From JAGQZY01 sp965219545 (GTDB lineage: Bacteria > Bdellovibrionota > Bdellovibrionia > Bdellovibrionales > JAGQZY01): DNA of 64,000 bases. The notes below the pieces were generated by a model. It had not been told where the DNA came from. It made no database searches and saw nothing but the letters and a program-made list of their open reading frames with translations. A program made the position numbers and the translations under genes. The stretch spans positions 1-64,000 of the forward strand of contig CBDCNX010000002.1 of assembly GCA_965219545.1 (NCBI GenBank), in the 5' to 3' direction. Below, piece by piece: positions 1-9,291 of this stretch. The number at the start of each line of letters is the position of its first letter. The first letter of the stretch is position 1.

Positions 1-1789
1 ACATAAGCACCTTCTCCATTTTCGCCTTGTTCACCTATTTTATACAAACCGTAAATATCAAAAATATCCGCTGAATCATCATCATAATAGTCAGAGTCTT
101 CCCTTTCACCTCTATGGGTCCATCCCCAACCCAAAATAAATTTGGGATTGACACTGCAATTCATCCCCAAAAAGGCAAGGTGTTTCACAGGATTGCTCTT
201 CCAACTGGGTATATTGTCCGTATCTGTATAGGTGTATTGTACCCGTCCATTACAGGGACCCATTTCCATGTCGGCTTCGACCTCCCATCCTTGTATGGTT
301 TGTGTTGTGTTCCTGTCTTGAACCCACCAGGCCAGTTTTGGCGATCCTCCGATATCTCTGTTTCATAGACACCCACGTCAAGATCTAATGAATCCCCCTC
401 AAATCTCACACCCGCATCACGAGTTATGGACCTTTCCAAACCTAAACCATCATCCCCAAACCACAAATATTTTTCATCAGGACTTGGATTGCGAAAACCC
501 TTACCCACTCCAACTCTTCCAAAAACATCATAACCTGCAATTCTCCCTGCATGATAAGAGGCTGCCCCTTTCCATGTAATAACTCTTTCCCGTGTTTCTC
601 CGGAAAGGTCATCAGCCCGTACAATCAATTGGTAAGTGAATGGCCCCTGTCCTCCATCCAATTGGGTAAAGACACCTGTTGTATACCTGCTTTTTTCATT
701 GTTTTTATAGATATAATCAGGGTCTGAACTCACTCTTTCCCTTTGTCTCTCAAGACCCGCTGTTAAGACATAAGTGCCGTCCTCATTAAAATTAAAATGA
801 TACTCTCCAAGAAGTTTTATGGAAATTCTTCGGCTTGTGTACTCTGTGTCGTGACCGGTAAGAAACTGCTCCTCTTTATTGTATCCTGCCAGAGCTTTAA
901 ACAGCAGTTCAGGGGACACATAGTAAGTCGTACCCAAGCTGGCAACATCAGACTCACCCCTTGTTATATAAGGTTCAGGTTTACCCTTATTCCAGTTGTC
1001 ATGGGAAACAAGGCTTCCTGTTGTGGAGATTTGTCCTTGTCTATGATCAAAATTAAGACTGACTGTCCTTTCTCTAAAATCACCTGTCAATTTGCCCGGA
1101 TCCGCACTGCGATCCCCCTGAACTCCAAAACGCATTCCAGCTTGGTTGTCATCTGTTCGGAAGCTGACATCCGCATGAACTGTTTCTCCGTATTGGGGTT
1201 TATTTGCGAGATCAACTCCACCTCCTGCACAAATCTCCCCCGGAGGACATTCCGCTTTTCTTGTAAAGATCTGAATCACTCCTCCCATAGCTGAATCTCC
1301 ATAGGGAGCCGAACCCCTTACAAGTTCAATCCTTTCAATATGCTTGAGTGGAATATGAGTCCATATAGGTGCAGACCTCACAGTGTTTTCCTGCTGAACC
1401 CCATCCACTAGGAGTTGGGTCTGGTTTTTCGCAACACCTCTTAAGGACACATAGGCCACATCCGTATCGGAAGATTGGTTGAACTGGGCATTGCGACGTT
1501 CAACCTGAACTCCAAATCTTTCCAAAAGCTTGGGAAGGTCACAACCAATACAAAGTTCTATATCCCTTCTGTATATGACTGTCATAGCCGTAAGTCGGGC
1601 TCTCTCCTCAGGATCCAAAGGCTTGTACAGAGCTTTAATAACCGAATGTCCATTTTCTTCAGCAGGATCAACCATACCATCCCCCTGATCTCCAACTGTT
1701 TCAGTCGTGTCCGTCCCCGAAGCATCTGTTGCCGCACTGGTCCATAAAGGGATAAAAAACAATAAAATAAAAATGGAAAAAAACTTCAT
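1..1789 (-). pseudogene. TonB-dependent outer-membrane receptor (BtuB-like), partial and frameshifted
   Basis: Outer-membrane active transporter fed by TonB; the substrate is unknown (cobalamin-, siderophore- or metal-type). Translation starts at 1789 with signal peptide MKFFSIFILLFFIPLWTSAA and a GGGAGG ribosome site just upstream; an in-frame ATG at 1801 would place that site inside the gene. Residues about 75-190 form the plug (VSLRGV, LLVDGV, IERIELVRGSAPYGDSAMGG), followed by barrel strands. The original frame stops at 185, but from about 350 leftwards a different frame carries clear barrel sequence (KLAWWVQDRNTT, IQGWEVEADMEMG, KFILGWGWTHRGE) up to the window edge. One missing base in the T4 run at 336-339 would join the two. 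The C-terminus lies outside the window. The family call is firm; whether the frame break is real is not known. Confidence 0.85.
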
Positions 1790-1847
1790 TTGGCCTCCCA
1801 TAAAGGTTTAAATACAATTCAGTATTTGAATCATTGAACTTTTCAAT

Positions 1848-2015
1848 TTAAAAAATTCTTATCCAGGAAACTGAAAGAGTCAATAGAAATATGTTTTGAA
1901 CACTCTGTATAAAATATGGGGTTTTAATTTGTTGCCGTCTTCCACTTTCGGGTGAAGAATCCGATTCCTTCCATTGCCTCAATTTAAGGCGATCAGTCTC
2001 AATATATATTTTCAC
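1848..2015 (-). pseudogene. GNAT acetyltransferase, N-terminal remnant
   Basis: A GTG at 2015 preceded by AGGAGG opens VKIYIETDRLKLRQWKESD, the typical first strand and helix of RimJ/RimL-type GNAT N-acetyltransferases (usually about 170 residues). Homology ends after about 20 residues, and the rest of the short frame resembles a decayed family-1 repeat end (TATACAGAGTGTTCAAAAC, reversed). I read it as a truncated, non-functional gene lying between putA and the TonB receptor. Confidence 0.5.
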
Positions 2016-2067
2016 CAAATGCCCTCCTAAAAAAGTCTCATCACAACTTTTTTTGATTTCTTTTCTT

Positions 2068-3837
2068 TTAGAAAGCTCTTTTCCCAAGGTTTCCGTAGCG
2101 GTGAAAACTATGGGAAACGGATTGTTCCTCAAAGAAATTCAAAAGTTCCAGACGACCTTCCATAAGAGGAGGGGTGCGGACAATAAATTTCAGACCTTTT
2201 AGAGCTTCCCTGTAAACAAACTCTGAAACATTTTCCTTATGGGAGTAAAAGATCCGATCCACGTCACCAAAGCACCTGGAAAAATCCTGTTCTGACTCTT
2301 TTTTTATAATATCATCTTCTTTTAAAATTTTTTGTGAGTAACGAAAAAGAAACCGGGAAACAGAGTCCTCTTTCTCAGGCTCAAGGCTAACCCGAAGATT
2401 CACCTTACAAATTCCGGCCGCCAGGATACGGGCCATGGAATCAAAAAGACTGTCATTCTTACAAATGCGAAGGGCCACAGATTTAAGTCTCAGATAACGA
2501 AAAATATTATCCTCTCCCCTGATCTTGCAAAAATCCCTTTCCTTTAAAAATTCATTTTCAAGATGGAACAGGTAACTTTGAAGAGCCACCTGGAGTTTTT
2601 TAATATCCTCCCGAAACTCAGCATAACGGACTTCCGTATCCATCCGTTCCATGAGTTTCACCAGGGGATTGATTTTGACTTCGCTCACTGCGGGTTTCCC
2701 CTCTTCCTGAACGTCCATAAACTGGGTGATGTAATTAAAAACCCCCACTTTACGACCGGTTCCAATGGCTGATTTTCCCAGTCCACCAAAGGGCTGTCGC
2801 AACACAACAGCTCCGGTGGTTCCACGGTTGACATAGAGGTTACCGGCCCTGATGTTCTTTTTCCAATAATTCACTTCCCTTTCATCCAGAGACTCAATTC
2901 CTGAAGTCAGGCCATAACCGGTTTGGTTGACAATTTTTATAGCGTGTTCCAGGTTGTCGGCCCTCATCACTGATAAAACCGGACCAAAGAGTTCTGTCAT
3001 ATGACAAAAACTTCCCTCCTTAACCCCCCACTTAATGGAGGGCTTAAGCATTAAAGGATTTTCACCCACACACTTTGGCCTCAAGATCCAACTTTCCCCT
3101 TCCTCCAGATTTTCAAGGGCCTCCTTTAAAGCCCCCTGTGGAGGACCAATCAAAGTGGCTATTTTGTTTTCAAAGTCCCAGGCGGAACCCACTTTTAAAC
3201 TTTTTGCCGCATCCACCAGGGCTTCCTGAAACCTGCGATCAAAATAAACCTCATTTTCAAGGACAAGCAGGGATGTGGCCGAGCATTTCTGCCCACTGTT
3301 GGAAAAAGCGGAGTGAATCACATTTCTGATGGCCTGTTCCCGATCCGCCATGGCTGTCACAATCGTGGCATTTTTACCTCCTGTTTCAGCAGTGAGAAAA
3401 AGGTCATGCCTGATCCTTAACATTTCAAGGGCTGTGGATTCCCCTCCTGTGAGAATGGTAAAATCAATATTCCTGTTCTTTATTAAATAAGCACCGGCCA
3501 GGCTCCCAGGGCAGGGGGCAAATTGCAAGACATTCCGACTGACTCCGGCCTCCCAGAAACAACGACAAAGTTCATAAGCACAAAGCACTGCACTGGAGGC
3601 CGGTTTGAGAATCACTGTGTTGCCCGCAGCAAGACTCGCTGCAACTCCCCCCAAAGGAATGGCAATGGGAAAATTCCAGGGAGAAACCACAAGACCCACT
3701 CCCTTACCCTTGAGTTTCAAATTTTCATGGGATTGAAAATAACGGGCACTGTGAGAATAAAACTCCAGAAAGTCTACAGCCTCACTGACTTCAACATCTG
3801 TTTCTGTAAAAACTTTTCCAACCTCTGCGGAAGCCAC
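2068..3837 (-). CDS. putA: PutA C-terminal part: delta-1-pyrroline-5-carboxylate dehydrogenase plus C-terminal domain
   Basis: Oxidises glutamate semialdehyde (P5C) to glutamate with NAD+, the second step of proline catabolism. Visible aldehyde dehydrogenase signatures are VVSPWNFPIAIPLGG, ILKPAS, the catalytic glutamate in TAETGGKN and the catalytic cysteine in NSGQKCSATS, followed by the FGPVLSV and RQPFGGLGKS motifs. About 200 further residues form the C-terminal extension seen in long PutA proteins. It is out of frame with the segment before it. If the T8 run at 3856-3863 (A8 on the coding strand) were A7, the reading would continue through RKKRGDLIGVASAEVGK. So this is almost certainly the 3' part of one gene beginning at 5648, not a separate gene. 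Confidence 0.88.
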   Translation of the reverse strand: MASAEVGKVFTETDVEVSEAVDFLEFYSHSARYFQSHENLKLKGKGVGLVVSPWNFPIAIPLGGVAASLAAGNTVILKPASSAVLCAYELCRCFWEAGVSRNVLQFAPCPGSLAGAYLIKNRNIDFTILTGGESTALEMLRIRHDLFLTAETGGKNATIVTAMADREQAIRNVIHSAFSNSGQKCSATSLLVLENEVYFDRRFQEALVDAAKSLKVGSAWDFENKIATLIGPPQGALKEALENLEEGESWILRPKCVGENPLMLKPSIKWGVKEGSFCHMTELFGPVLSVMRADNLEHAIKIVNQTGYGLTSGIESLDEREVNYWKKNIRAGNLYVNRGTTGAVVLRQPFGGLGKSAIGTGRKVGVFNYITQFMDVQEEGKPAVSEVKINPLVKLMERMDTEVRYAEFREDIKKLQVALQSYLFHLENEFLKERDFCKIRGEDNIFRYLRLKSVALRICKNDSLFDSMARILAAGICKVNLRVSLEPEKEDSVSRFLFRYSQKILKEDDIIKKESEQDFSRCFGDVDRIFYSHKENVSEFVYREALKGLKFIVRTPPLMEGRLELLNFFEEQSVSHSFHRYGNLGKRAF

Positions 3838-4046
3838 CCCTATGAGGTCTCCCCGTTTTTTTTCTCACCTGGATGGCCACATTGGAGAGAATTTTGTTTC
3901 TCTCGTCCACTGAAAGTTTTCGCCAGCCATCAGGATCTTTTACGGCCACATCCACAGCCCGTTGCAGATCTTCAGCCCCGGCCCTGGTATATTGCCCACA
4001 AAAAACATTGCTTTGGGAGGGATCTTTTTGTTTGACGATCTCACGA

Positions 4047-5648
4047 TCACCGATCAGAGACTCTCCCCCCACAACAACAGGCACTGTGACAAGGGACTCT
4101 CCCTGTTCTTTTTTCCATTTCCGCCTGATCCGGGTCCACCCACTGACGGTTGGCTTCCAATATAAAATCCGTATCCGGCTCGTTTGTAAACCCCTGATCG
4201 GCCTCCTTACCCCTCCTGCTCTTATCATCCCGGTTCTCCTCTAAACGGTTTTGTTTTCTTTTCTGCCCAATATAAAGCCCCTCACAATTATCAAAGGATT
4301 CCAAAAACTTTTCTTTCATCTTATTCCACTGGGAACTGTTCACTTTCAAACCAAAAGAATAACGGATAAAGTTGTCCTCACTGGTGTTTTCATCCAGACG
4401 ACGGACAAGATAGGCAATGGCATTGGTGAACTGCTGCCTGTCGGCAACCGGTGCATAGAGAGTTATACTTTGTCCTGAAATTTCAGAAATGGCCATCCGT
4501 GAAGCCTCACTCATTCCCTCCAGCATTTCCAGGGAAAAATATTCAAGAACCCCGTTTTTTTTGGCAAGCTCCAGAGCATAGGCCAGTTCAAAAAGATTAT
4601 GGGAGGCCGCTCCTATATGAACACATTTTGCGTTTTCAGGTTTAAGACCGTACTCGGCCATGATTTTATAATTGCTGTCCGTATCCAGTTTTTCCGTGTA
4701 TGTGGCAATCTTCCATCCTCTTTGTGAAGATTCTGTTTTTTCCATTTCAAAATTGGCCCCTTTTACCAGACGGACCTTAATGGGGGCTCCTCCCAAGGAT
4801 ACCCTTTTTACCGCCCACAGGGTAAGATCTTTTTGCCACTGATGGGCATCGGGCAGATAAGCCTGTAAAACAATTCCCGCCCTATAGTCTTTAAGTTCCG
4901 GGGTTTCCAAAGCCTTTTTAAAGGCCTCTATTGTGATAGAAAGATCCCTGTACTCTTCCATATCCAGATTGACAAACTTATGTTCCATTTGATTTTTTGA
5001 GTTTTTAAAGGGATGATTTTTGGCTTTTAAAAATATTTTCCTCAGACGGGGAACAAGATCACTTACTGTCTGTTCAAAGGCAAAGGGGTTGATCTGTGAA
5101 TAAATTGTGGAGATTTTAATGGAAATATAATCAATATTGGGGTTTTCCAGAGTCTGCAGGTATTTGTTAATCCGGTTTTGGGCCTCAGTCTCACCGAGAA
5201 CAATCTCACCAATGAAATTGAGATTAACCCTTGTATTATCAAGACGACGGTTTTGCAGGTGCTTGTTGAGAAACCTGTCTTCGGCGGGTAAAACAACTTT
5301 TTTTGTATCCGAGCGGATGTTTTCAACAAACAGGGGAATGGACAGACGGGGAATATAGGCCCCCATGTGCTGAAACAAAAAAATCAGAAAGCGTTCCGTG
5401 TTTGTGAAAAAGGTGGCCATTCCGTACTTGGAAAAAAGATAATCAATTTGATTTTCAACCCTTGAAACATCGTGGCTGCGAAAACTCTGATCCATCAACT
5501 CAATAAGAAAGACCTTGTCCATGGGATTATCGAGAAGTTTTTGCATCTTTGCATGAAAACTGTTTTCAAAATGGGAGATTTTAAGACAGGCCCGCTCCTG
5601 CCAACAGGTGGCCAGATCAATAGCCTGATTGATAAGATCTTTATCCAT
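4047..5648 (-). CDS. putA: PutA N-terminal part: proline dehydrogenase
   Basis: FAD-dependent proline oxidation to P5C. The TIM-barrel PRODH domain covers about residues 120-440, with LVKGANFEMEK, CVHIGAASHN, EMLEGMSEA and the substrate-binding YLVRRLDEN. The frame fails near 4105: after DPDQAEMEK the correct continuation (EQGESLVTVPVVVGGESLIG, then a segment over 3864-4108) is in another frame, which one A fewer in the A6 run at about 4107-4113 would restore. With a second correction at 3856-3863 the whole locus 5648-2068 encodes one bifunctional PutA of about 1190 residues, normal for the family. The last 30 residues of this frame are out-of-frame noise. Confidence 0.88.
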   Translation of the reverse strand: MDKDLINQAIDLATCWQERACLKISHFENSFHAKMQKLLDNPMDKVFLIELMDQSFRSHDVSRVENQIDYLFSKYGMATFFTNTERFLIFLFQHMGAYIPRLSIPLFVENIRSDTKKVVLPAEDRFLNKHLQNRRLDNTRVNLNFIGEIVLGETEAQNRINKYLQTLENPNIDYISIKISTIYSQINPFAFEQTVSDLVPRLRKIFLKAKNHPFKNSKNQMEHKFVNLDMEEYRDLSITIEAFKKALETPELKDYRAGIVLQAYLPDAHQWQKDLTLWAVKRVSLGGAPIKVRLVKGANFEMEKTESSQRGWKIATYTEKLDTDSNYKIMAEYGLKPENAKCVHIGAASHNLFELAYALELAKKNGVLEYFSLEMLEGMSEASRMAISEISGQSITLYAPVADRQQFTNAIAYLVRRLDENTSEDNFIRYSFGLKVNSSQWNKMKEKFLESFDNCEGLYIGQKRKQNRLEENRDDKSRRGKEADQGFTNEPDTDFILEANRQWVDPDQAEMEKRTGRVPCHSACCCGGRVSDR

Positions 5649-5800
5649 TATTCAAACTCTTCTCTTCGGACTTTTAAAAAACTTTTATTCCATTTAAAAA
5701 GGAATATGATTTGAGTCAAAGCATTTTTAATATTGTGGATTATTTTGATACATCTGCTGAAAATTTTTAAAAAAAACTAAATAAAAAAAACCGAAAAAAA

Positions 5801-6085
5801 TTAGTAGTGACGATACTGATTCATGTACGTCTTTAAAAAACGAAGCTTTTGCACTTCATCAATGACAACTCTTTGATATTGTGGGTTTGCTTCCAGTTCC
5901 TGGGCAAGAAGATGGGGGGTTAACCGGTAATCATCCTCTGTCTGTGGGTCAAGTAAATCAATATACAGGCAATTTTTGGAATATCTTTGCTTTATAAGGG
6001 TGGATTTACCGGAACCTCTTGGACCAAGGATAAAGAAACTGTTTGATGAAGAAAATTGAGCCAATCTATGGATTTTATAGTTCAT
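5801..6085 (-). pseudogene. AAA ATPase (AAA_14/DUF4143 type), N-terminal fragment
   Basis: Only 94 residues of a family that normally has about 380. The Walker A motif GPRGSGKST and Walker B region VVIDEVQK are intact, but the sensor, lid and DUF4143 domain are missing, so it cannot be a working enzyme of the usual type. It is related to, but not a close copy of, the complete protein at 7653-8777. Downstream, 6091-6140 holds two copies of ATATTATTCGGG about 30 bp apart. Function of the family is unclear. Confidence 0.6.
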
Positions 6086-6183
6086 AACCGATATTATTCG
6101 GGGAAATATTGGGTTAAGTCAATATTATTCGGGAAAAATTAGAATACAAGGTCTTTTTATCAAACTGAGACTGTCCTTGTTTG

Positions 6184-7506
6184 TCAAACAGGATTGTTTT
6201 TTAAATAACCATTGATATCAATATTTTCTTTTTTTGTAAGATAGAGGGCGACAACAGAGTCTCCTGTCACATTCACCACAGTTCGTCCCATATCCAACAA
6301 ACGATCCACTCCCAGAATAATAGCCAGACCTTCTGAAGGAATTCCCAGAATCACCATGGAAGACATTAAAATAGGAAGAGAGCCTCCGGGCACTCCGGCC
6401 ACCCCAACGGAAGTGATAAAAACAATGGCTACAAGCAAAACAAGACTCATCAATGTCAGGGGAACTCCAAAAACCTGTGCTATAAACAAAGTGGCCGCCA
6501 CCTCAAAAAGAGCTGTTCCGTCCATATTCACAACTGTGCCGATAGGTACGGAAAAACTTACAATCTTTCTTGGAGCCCCAAACTTTTTTTCCAGCGTATC
6601 CATCGTCACGGGCATGGTGGCACTGCTGGAACTGGTACTGAAAGCTGTCGTAAAAACGGGAATCATTCTCGAAAAAAATTCCTTAACGGGGATTTTTACA
6701 AGAAACTTCAAAAACAGACTGTAAGTTCCAAAGATGTGCAAAAGCATTCCCGCAAACATGACAAGAACATAAAAAACCATGCTTTTCATCAGATCCAGAC
6801 CAAACTCGGAAACGGCAATGGCCAGAAGAGCCGCCACGGCAAAGGGGGCTGTTTTCATTATCCATTTGATAATCGTGATGGACAGACTGGACAAAGCGGA
6901 CATGAAATGAATAAAAGACTCCCTTGGAGGGCCATTGGGCATATAAAGAAGACTCAAACCGAACAAGAGAGAAACAAAAATCACGGACAACATATTGTTT
7001 TCACCAAACTGATCAATAATGTTTCTTGGAACAATTTTTGTTAAAAGTCCCGGCCACAGGGACTTTCCCACCATAGAGCTTTTTTCTTTCATGGACGACA
7101 TTTTACCCTGCATATTGGCGGCCACTTCCTCCGCCTTGGCTTTGGGAATACTGTTTCCGGGCTTCATTGTTCCCATAAGAATCTGTCCGATAAGAATGGC
7201 GACCAAAGTGCTACAGGCATAAAAAACAATGAGTCTTTTACTCAAACGTCCCACAGATGCCGGATTGCCCATATCAGCCACCCCGACAATCAGGGAACTG
7301 AAAACCAGTGGCACAATAATCATGAACAGAGACTGAAGAAAAACATTTCCCACGGGATATAAAACCTTATCCGTGATTTGCACAATAAAAAATCCATAAT
7401 CCGGGTGAGCCTTAAGGCTGTTAAAAACCAGGCCAATCAGACAGCCTGCGATCAAACCAATAAAAATACCCCAATTGTTCACGGGCTTTGATGATTCTGT
7501 TGTCAC
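6184..7506 (-). CDS. Dicarboxylate/amino acid:cation symporter (DAACS, GltP/DctA family)
   Basis: Inner-membrane Na+ or H+-coupled uptake of glutamate, aspartate or C4-dicarboxylates. GTG start at 7506 with AGGAGG about 8 bases upstream. At 440 residues it has normal length. It shows the serine-rich re-entrant loop STSSSSATMPV, the NMDGTA motif (about residue 305) and the substrate-binding DRLLDMGRTVVNVTGD near the C-terminus, with about eight hydrophobic segments. It stands alone; its closeness to putA would fit glutamate/proline use but that is inference. Substrate and coupling ion cannot be told from the sequence. Confidence 0.92.
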   Translation of the reverse strand: MTTESSKPVNNWGIFIGLIAGCLIGLVFNSLKAHPDYGFFIVQITDKVLYPVGNVFLQSLFMIIVPLVFSSLIVGVADMGNPASVGRLSKRLIVFYACSTLVAILIGQILMGTMKPGNSIPKAKAEEVAANMQGKMSSMKEKSSMVGKSLWPGLLTKIVPRNIIDQFGENNMLSVIFVSLLFGLSLLYMPNGPPRESFIHFMSALSSLSITIIKWIMKTAPFAVAALLAIAVSEFGLDLMKSMVFYVLVMFAGMLLHIFGTYSLFLKFLVKIPVKEFFSRMIPVFTTAFSTSSSSATMPVTMDTLEKKFGAPRKIVSFSVPIGTVVNMDGTALFEVAATLFIAQVFGVPLTLMSLVLLVAIVFITSVGVAGVPGGSLPILMSSMVILGIPSEGLAIILGVDRLLDMGRTVVNVTGDSVVALYLTKKENIDINGYLKNNPV

Positions 7507-7580
7507 CGATATCCTCCTTATCTGAAAGTCACACCGATCGCATTTAAAATTTCACGGGGGTTCCCTTTTTTGAAACACCT

Positions 7581-7612
7581 GAATTTTTAAACAGGATCAG
7601 TATATACTGAAG
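7581..7612. repeat. Family-1 repeat half-copies, back to back
   Basis: GAATTTTTAAACAGGATCAGTATA is followed directly by TACTGAAGATTGTTT. These correspond to the right end of one 74-bp family-1 element and the left end of another, joined at TATA. It lies upstream of the symporter gene, between it and the AAA ATPase gene. Confidence 0.5.
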
Positions 7613-7652
7613 ATTGTTTACGGTGTACACCTTTTCCCAAGGGATGTCCAGC

Positions 7653-8777
7653 TTAAAGGTATTGATTCAAAAAGCTTTTCCAACCAAGAACATGGATGTC
7701 TTCTTTGGAGATAAATTCATTTTTAATCTCCAGATGAACCTGAACACATTCCACTTTTGGATATTTCATTTTAAAATATTTCAGGTGGGGGGAAATATTT
7801 TTAAACTGAAGTTTGCATTCAATGGCTTTAACAGGACGATTGTCCTTAGTGATAATAAAATCCACTTCCCTTTTGTCAGTGTCCCTGAAATAACAAAGGT
7901 TAATGTCTTCCCCCATGGAATCCTGTTGAAAATGAATCCATTTCAATAAATGCCCTGCCACAAGATTTTCAAAACGAATTCCCGGATCACTGATTTCTGA
8001 CCAGTTGTAATGATAATGTTTTTGCTCTTTTTTCACAGATCTTAACCTGTTTGAATGGTAAGGGGGAATTCTGTAAATCAGATACATTCTTTCAAAAATA
8101 TCCAGCCATTTAGCCACTGTTTTGTGAGCCAGTTGAAGTCTTTCCCTTAAAGAGTTTATGGACAGGGGGCTTCCAACCAAATGGGGAAGTGTTAAAAGAA
8201 GGGATTCCATTTGGGACATCTTCTGGGATAATTCCAGGGAAGGGATATCTTCATGGATCACCCGGCTGCGATACTCTCTTCTCCATCGTTTGGCCTGTTT
8301 TGAGGAACCGGATAGAAAAGGTTCGGGAAAACCTCCCAGTTCCAAAAGTTCCCTTATGTCCTTTTGTTTTTCCATTTGAAGCTCTTTGACAGTAAAAGGG
8401 TGAAGTCGATGATAGTGGTACCTTCCCTGAAGGGAGTCCCCTGAATGACGATAGTAATCCAGGCGGGCACTTCCGGTAACAAGGATTGTTTTTGTCCCTT
8501 TGTATCTGTCATAGACTCCTTTAATATAACCCCGCCATTGGTGAAATTTGTGAACCTCATCATAGATGATAAATTTTTGGGTGGGAACTTTTTGTTCCAT
8601 GATCATTTCCCTGTCCTCAAGAACATCCCAATTCCAATAACATTTCTCTTTTGGAACCATATCCAGGGCCAAAGTGGTTTTACCGACCTGTCTTGGACCG
8701 CCAATAAAAACCATCTTTTTTTTCATATCCTTCAAAAGGGTTTTCTTTAAATATCTTTCCTGTACATAATGGGCCAT
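7653..8777 (-). CDS. AAA ATPase with DUF4143 domain (AAA_14 family)
   Basis: A full-length 374-residue member of a widespread P-loop ATPase family of unknown role. Walker A GGPRQVGKTT (about residues 27-36), Walker B KFIIYDEVHK, sensor ILVTGSARLDYYR, and the C-terminal DUF4143 domain with FENLVAGHLLKW and the nuclease-like strand pattern REVDFIITKD...KAIECKLQ. It starts at ATG 8777. Members are often scattered like mobile accessory genes; a regulatory or toxin-like role has been guessed but I see no partner here. Confidence 0.85.
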   Translation of the reverse strand: MAHYVQERYLKKTLLKDMKKKMVFIGGPRQVGKTTLALDMVPKEKCYWNWDVLEDREMIMEQKVPTQKFIIYDEVHKFHQWRGYIKGVYDRYKGTKTILVTGSARLDYYRHSGDSLQGRYHYHRLHPFTVKELQMEKQKDIRELLELGGFPEPFLSGSSKQAKRWRREYRSRVIHEDIPSLELSQKMSQMESLLLTLPHLVGSPLSINSLRERLQLAHKTVAKWLDIFERMYLIYRIPPYHSNRLRSVKKEQKHYHYNWSEISDPGIRFENLVAGHLLKWIHFQQDSMGEDINLCYFRDTDKREVDFIITKDNRPVKAIECKLQFKNISPHLKYFKMKYPKVECVQVHLEIKNEFISKEDIHVLGWKSFLNQYL

Positions 8778-9291
8778 AGCTTTACTTTTATAATATTAGT
8801 TTTTTTGACACTTGTCAAAAAAATCCATGAGCATTTTAGACACCTGTATAAAAAGAAACATTCAAAAATCTCTGAAAATTTAAATTTTTTGAGTATAACT
8901 TCAACAAAGTGTTCAGAGTTATAATTTTCGTTCAGAAAAACGAACATGGAAAGTCTTTATTGGTCATATTATTAAAGAAAAGTGGATGTGATGATCCGAA
9001 AGTGGGCATTTTTTGGAGACAGTGAAAATTGGTTTAACAATTTAACAAAAATTTTTCTGTTCCAAATTAATACAAAATTTTCATGGTATTCAAGAAAATT
9101 ATTTTTAAATAACTGTCAATTAAAGAGACTTTGAAAAGGAACCGATCTTAATTTTGGTTCCATATAGTGAAACAAACAGACCTTGAACTGCATTCCTCTG
9201 TTTGGGACATTTAACCCGGTGAGTTTAGTGTGTCAGCAGAGTCCGGCATATTTGTTTATTTTCCACTCAAACTTCAGGGGGTTTAGAACTG
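8778..9291. other. 514-bp intergenic region between divergent genes
   Basis: AT-rich spacer between the AAA ATPase (minus) and the large lipoprotein (plus). No convincing gene, structured RNA or repeat copy was recognised. Promoters for both genes must lie here. CAGGGGG at 9276-9282 is the likely ribosome site for 9292. Confidence 0.5.

Noticed and set aside
797..1294. 165-residue plus-strand frame within the TonB receptor gene
   Set aside because: Antisense shadow of a well supported coding region.
3856..4113. Programmed ribosomal frameshifting in putA
   Set aside because: Both breaks need the same one-base correction in plain A-runs, no stimulatory stem-loop was seen, and many other genes here have similar breaks.
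6091..6140. Two ATATTATTCGGG copies about 30 bp apart as an operator
   Set aside because: They follow a pseudogene fragment and precede no plausible regulated start; too little evidence.
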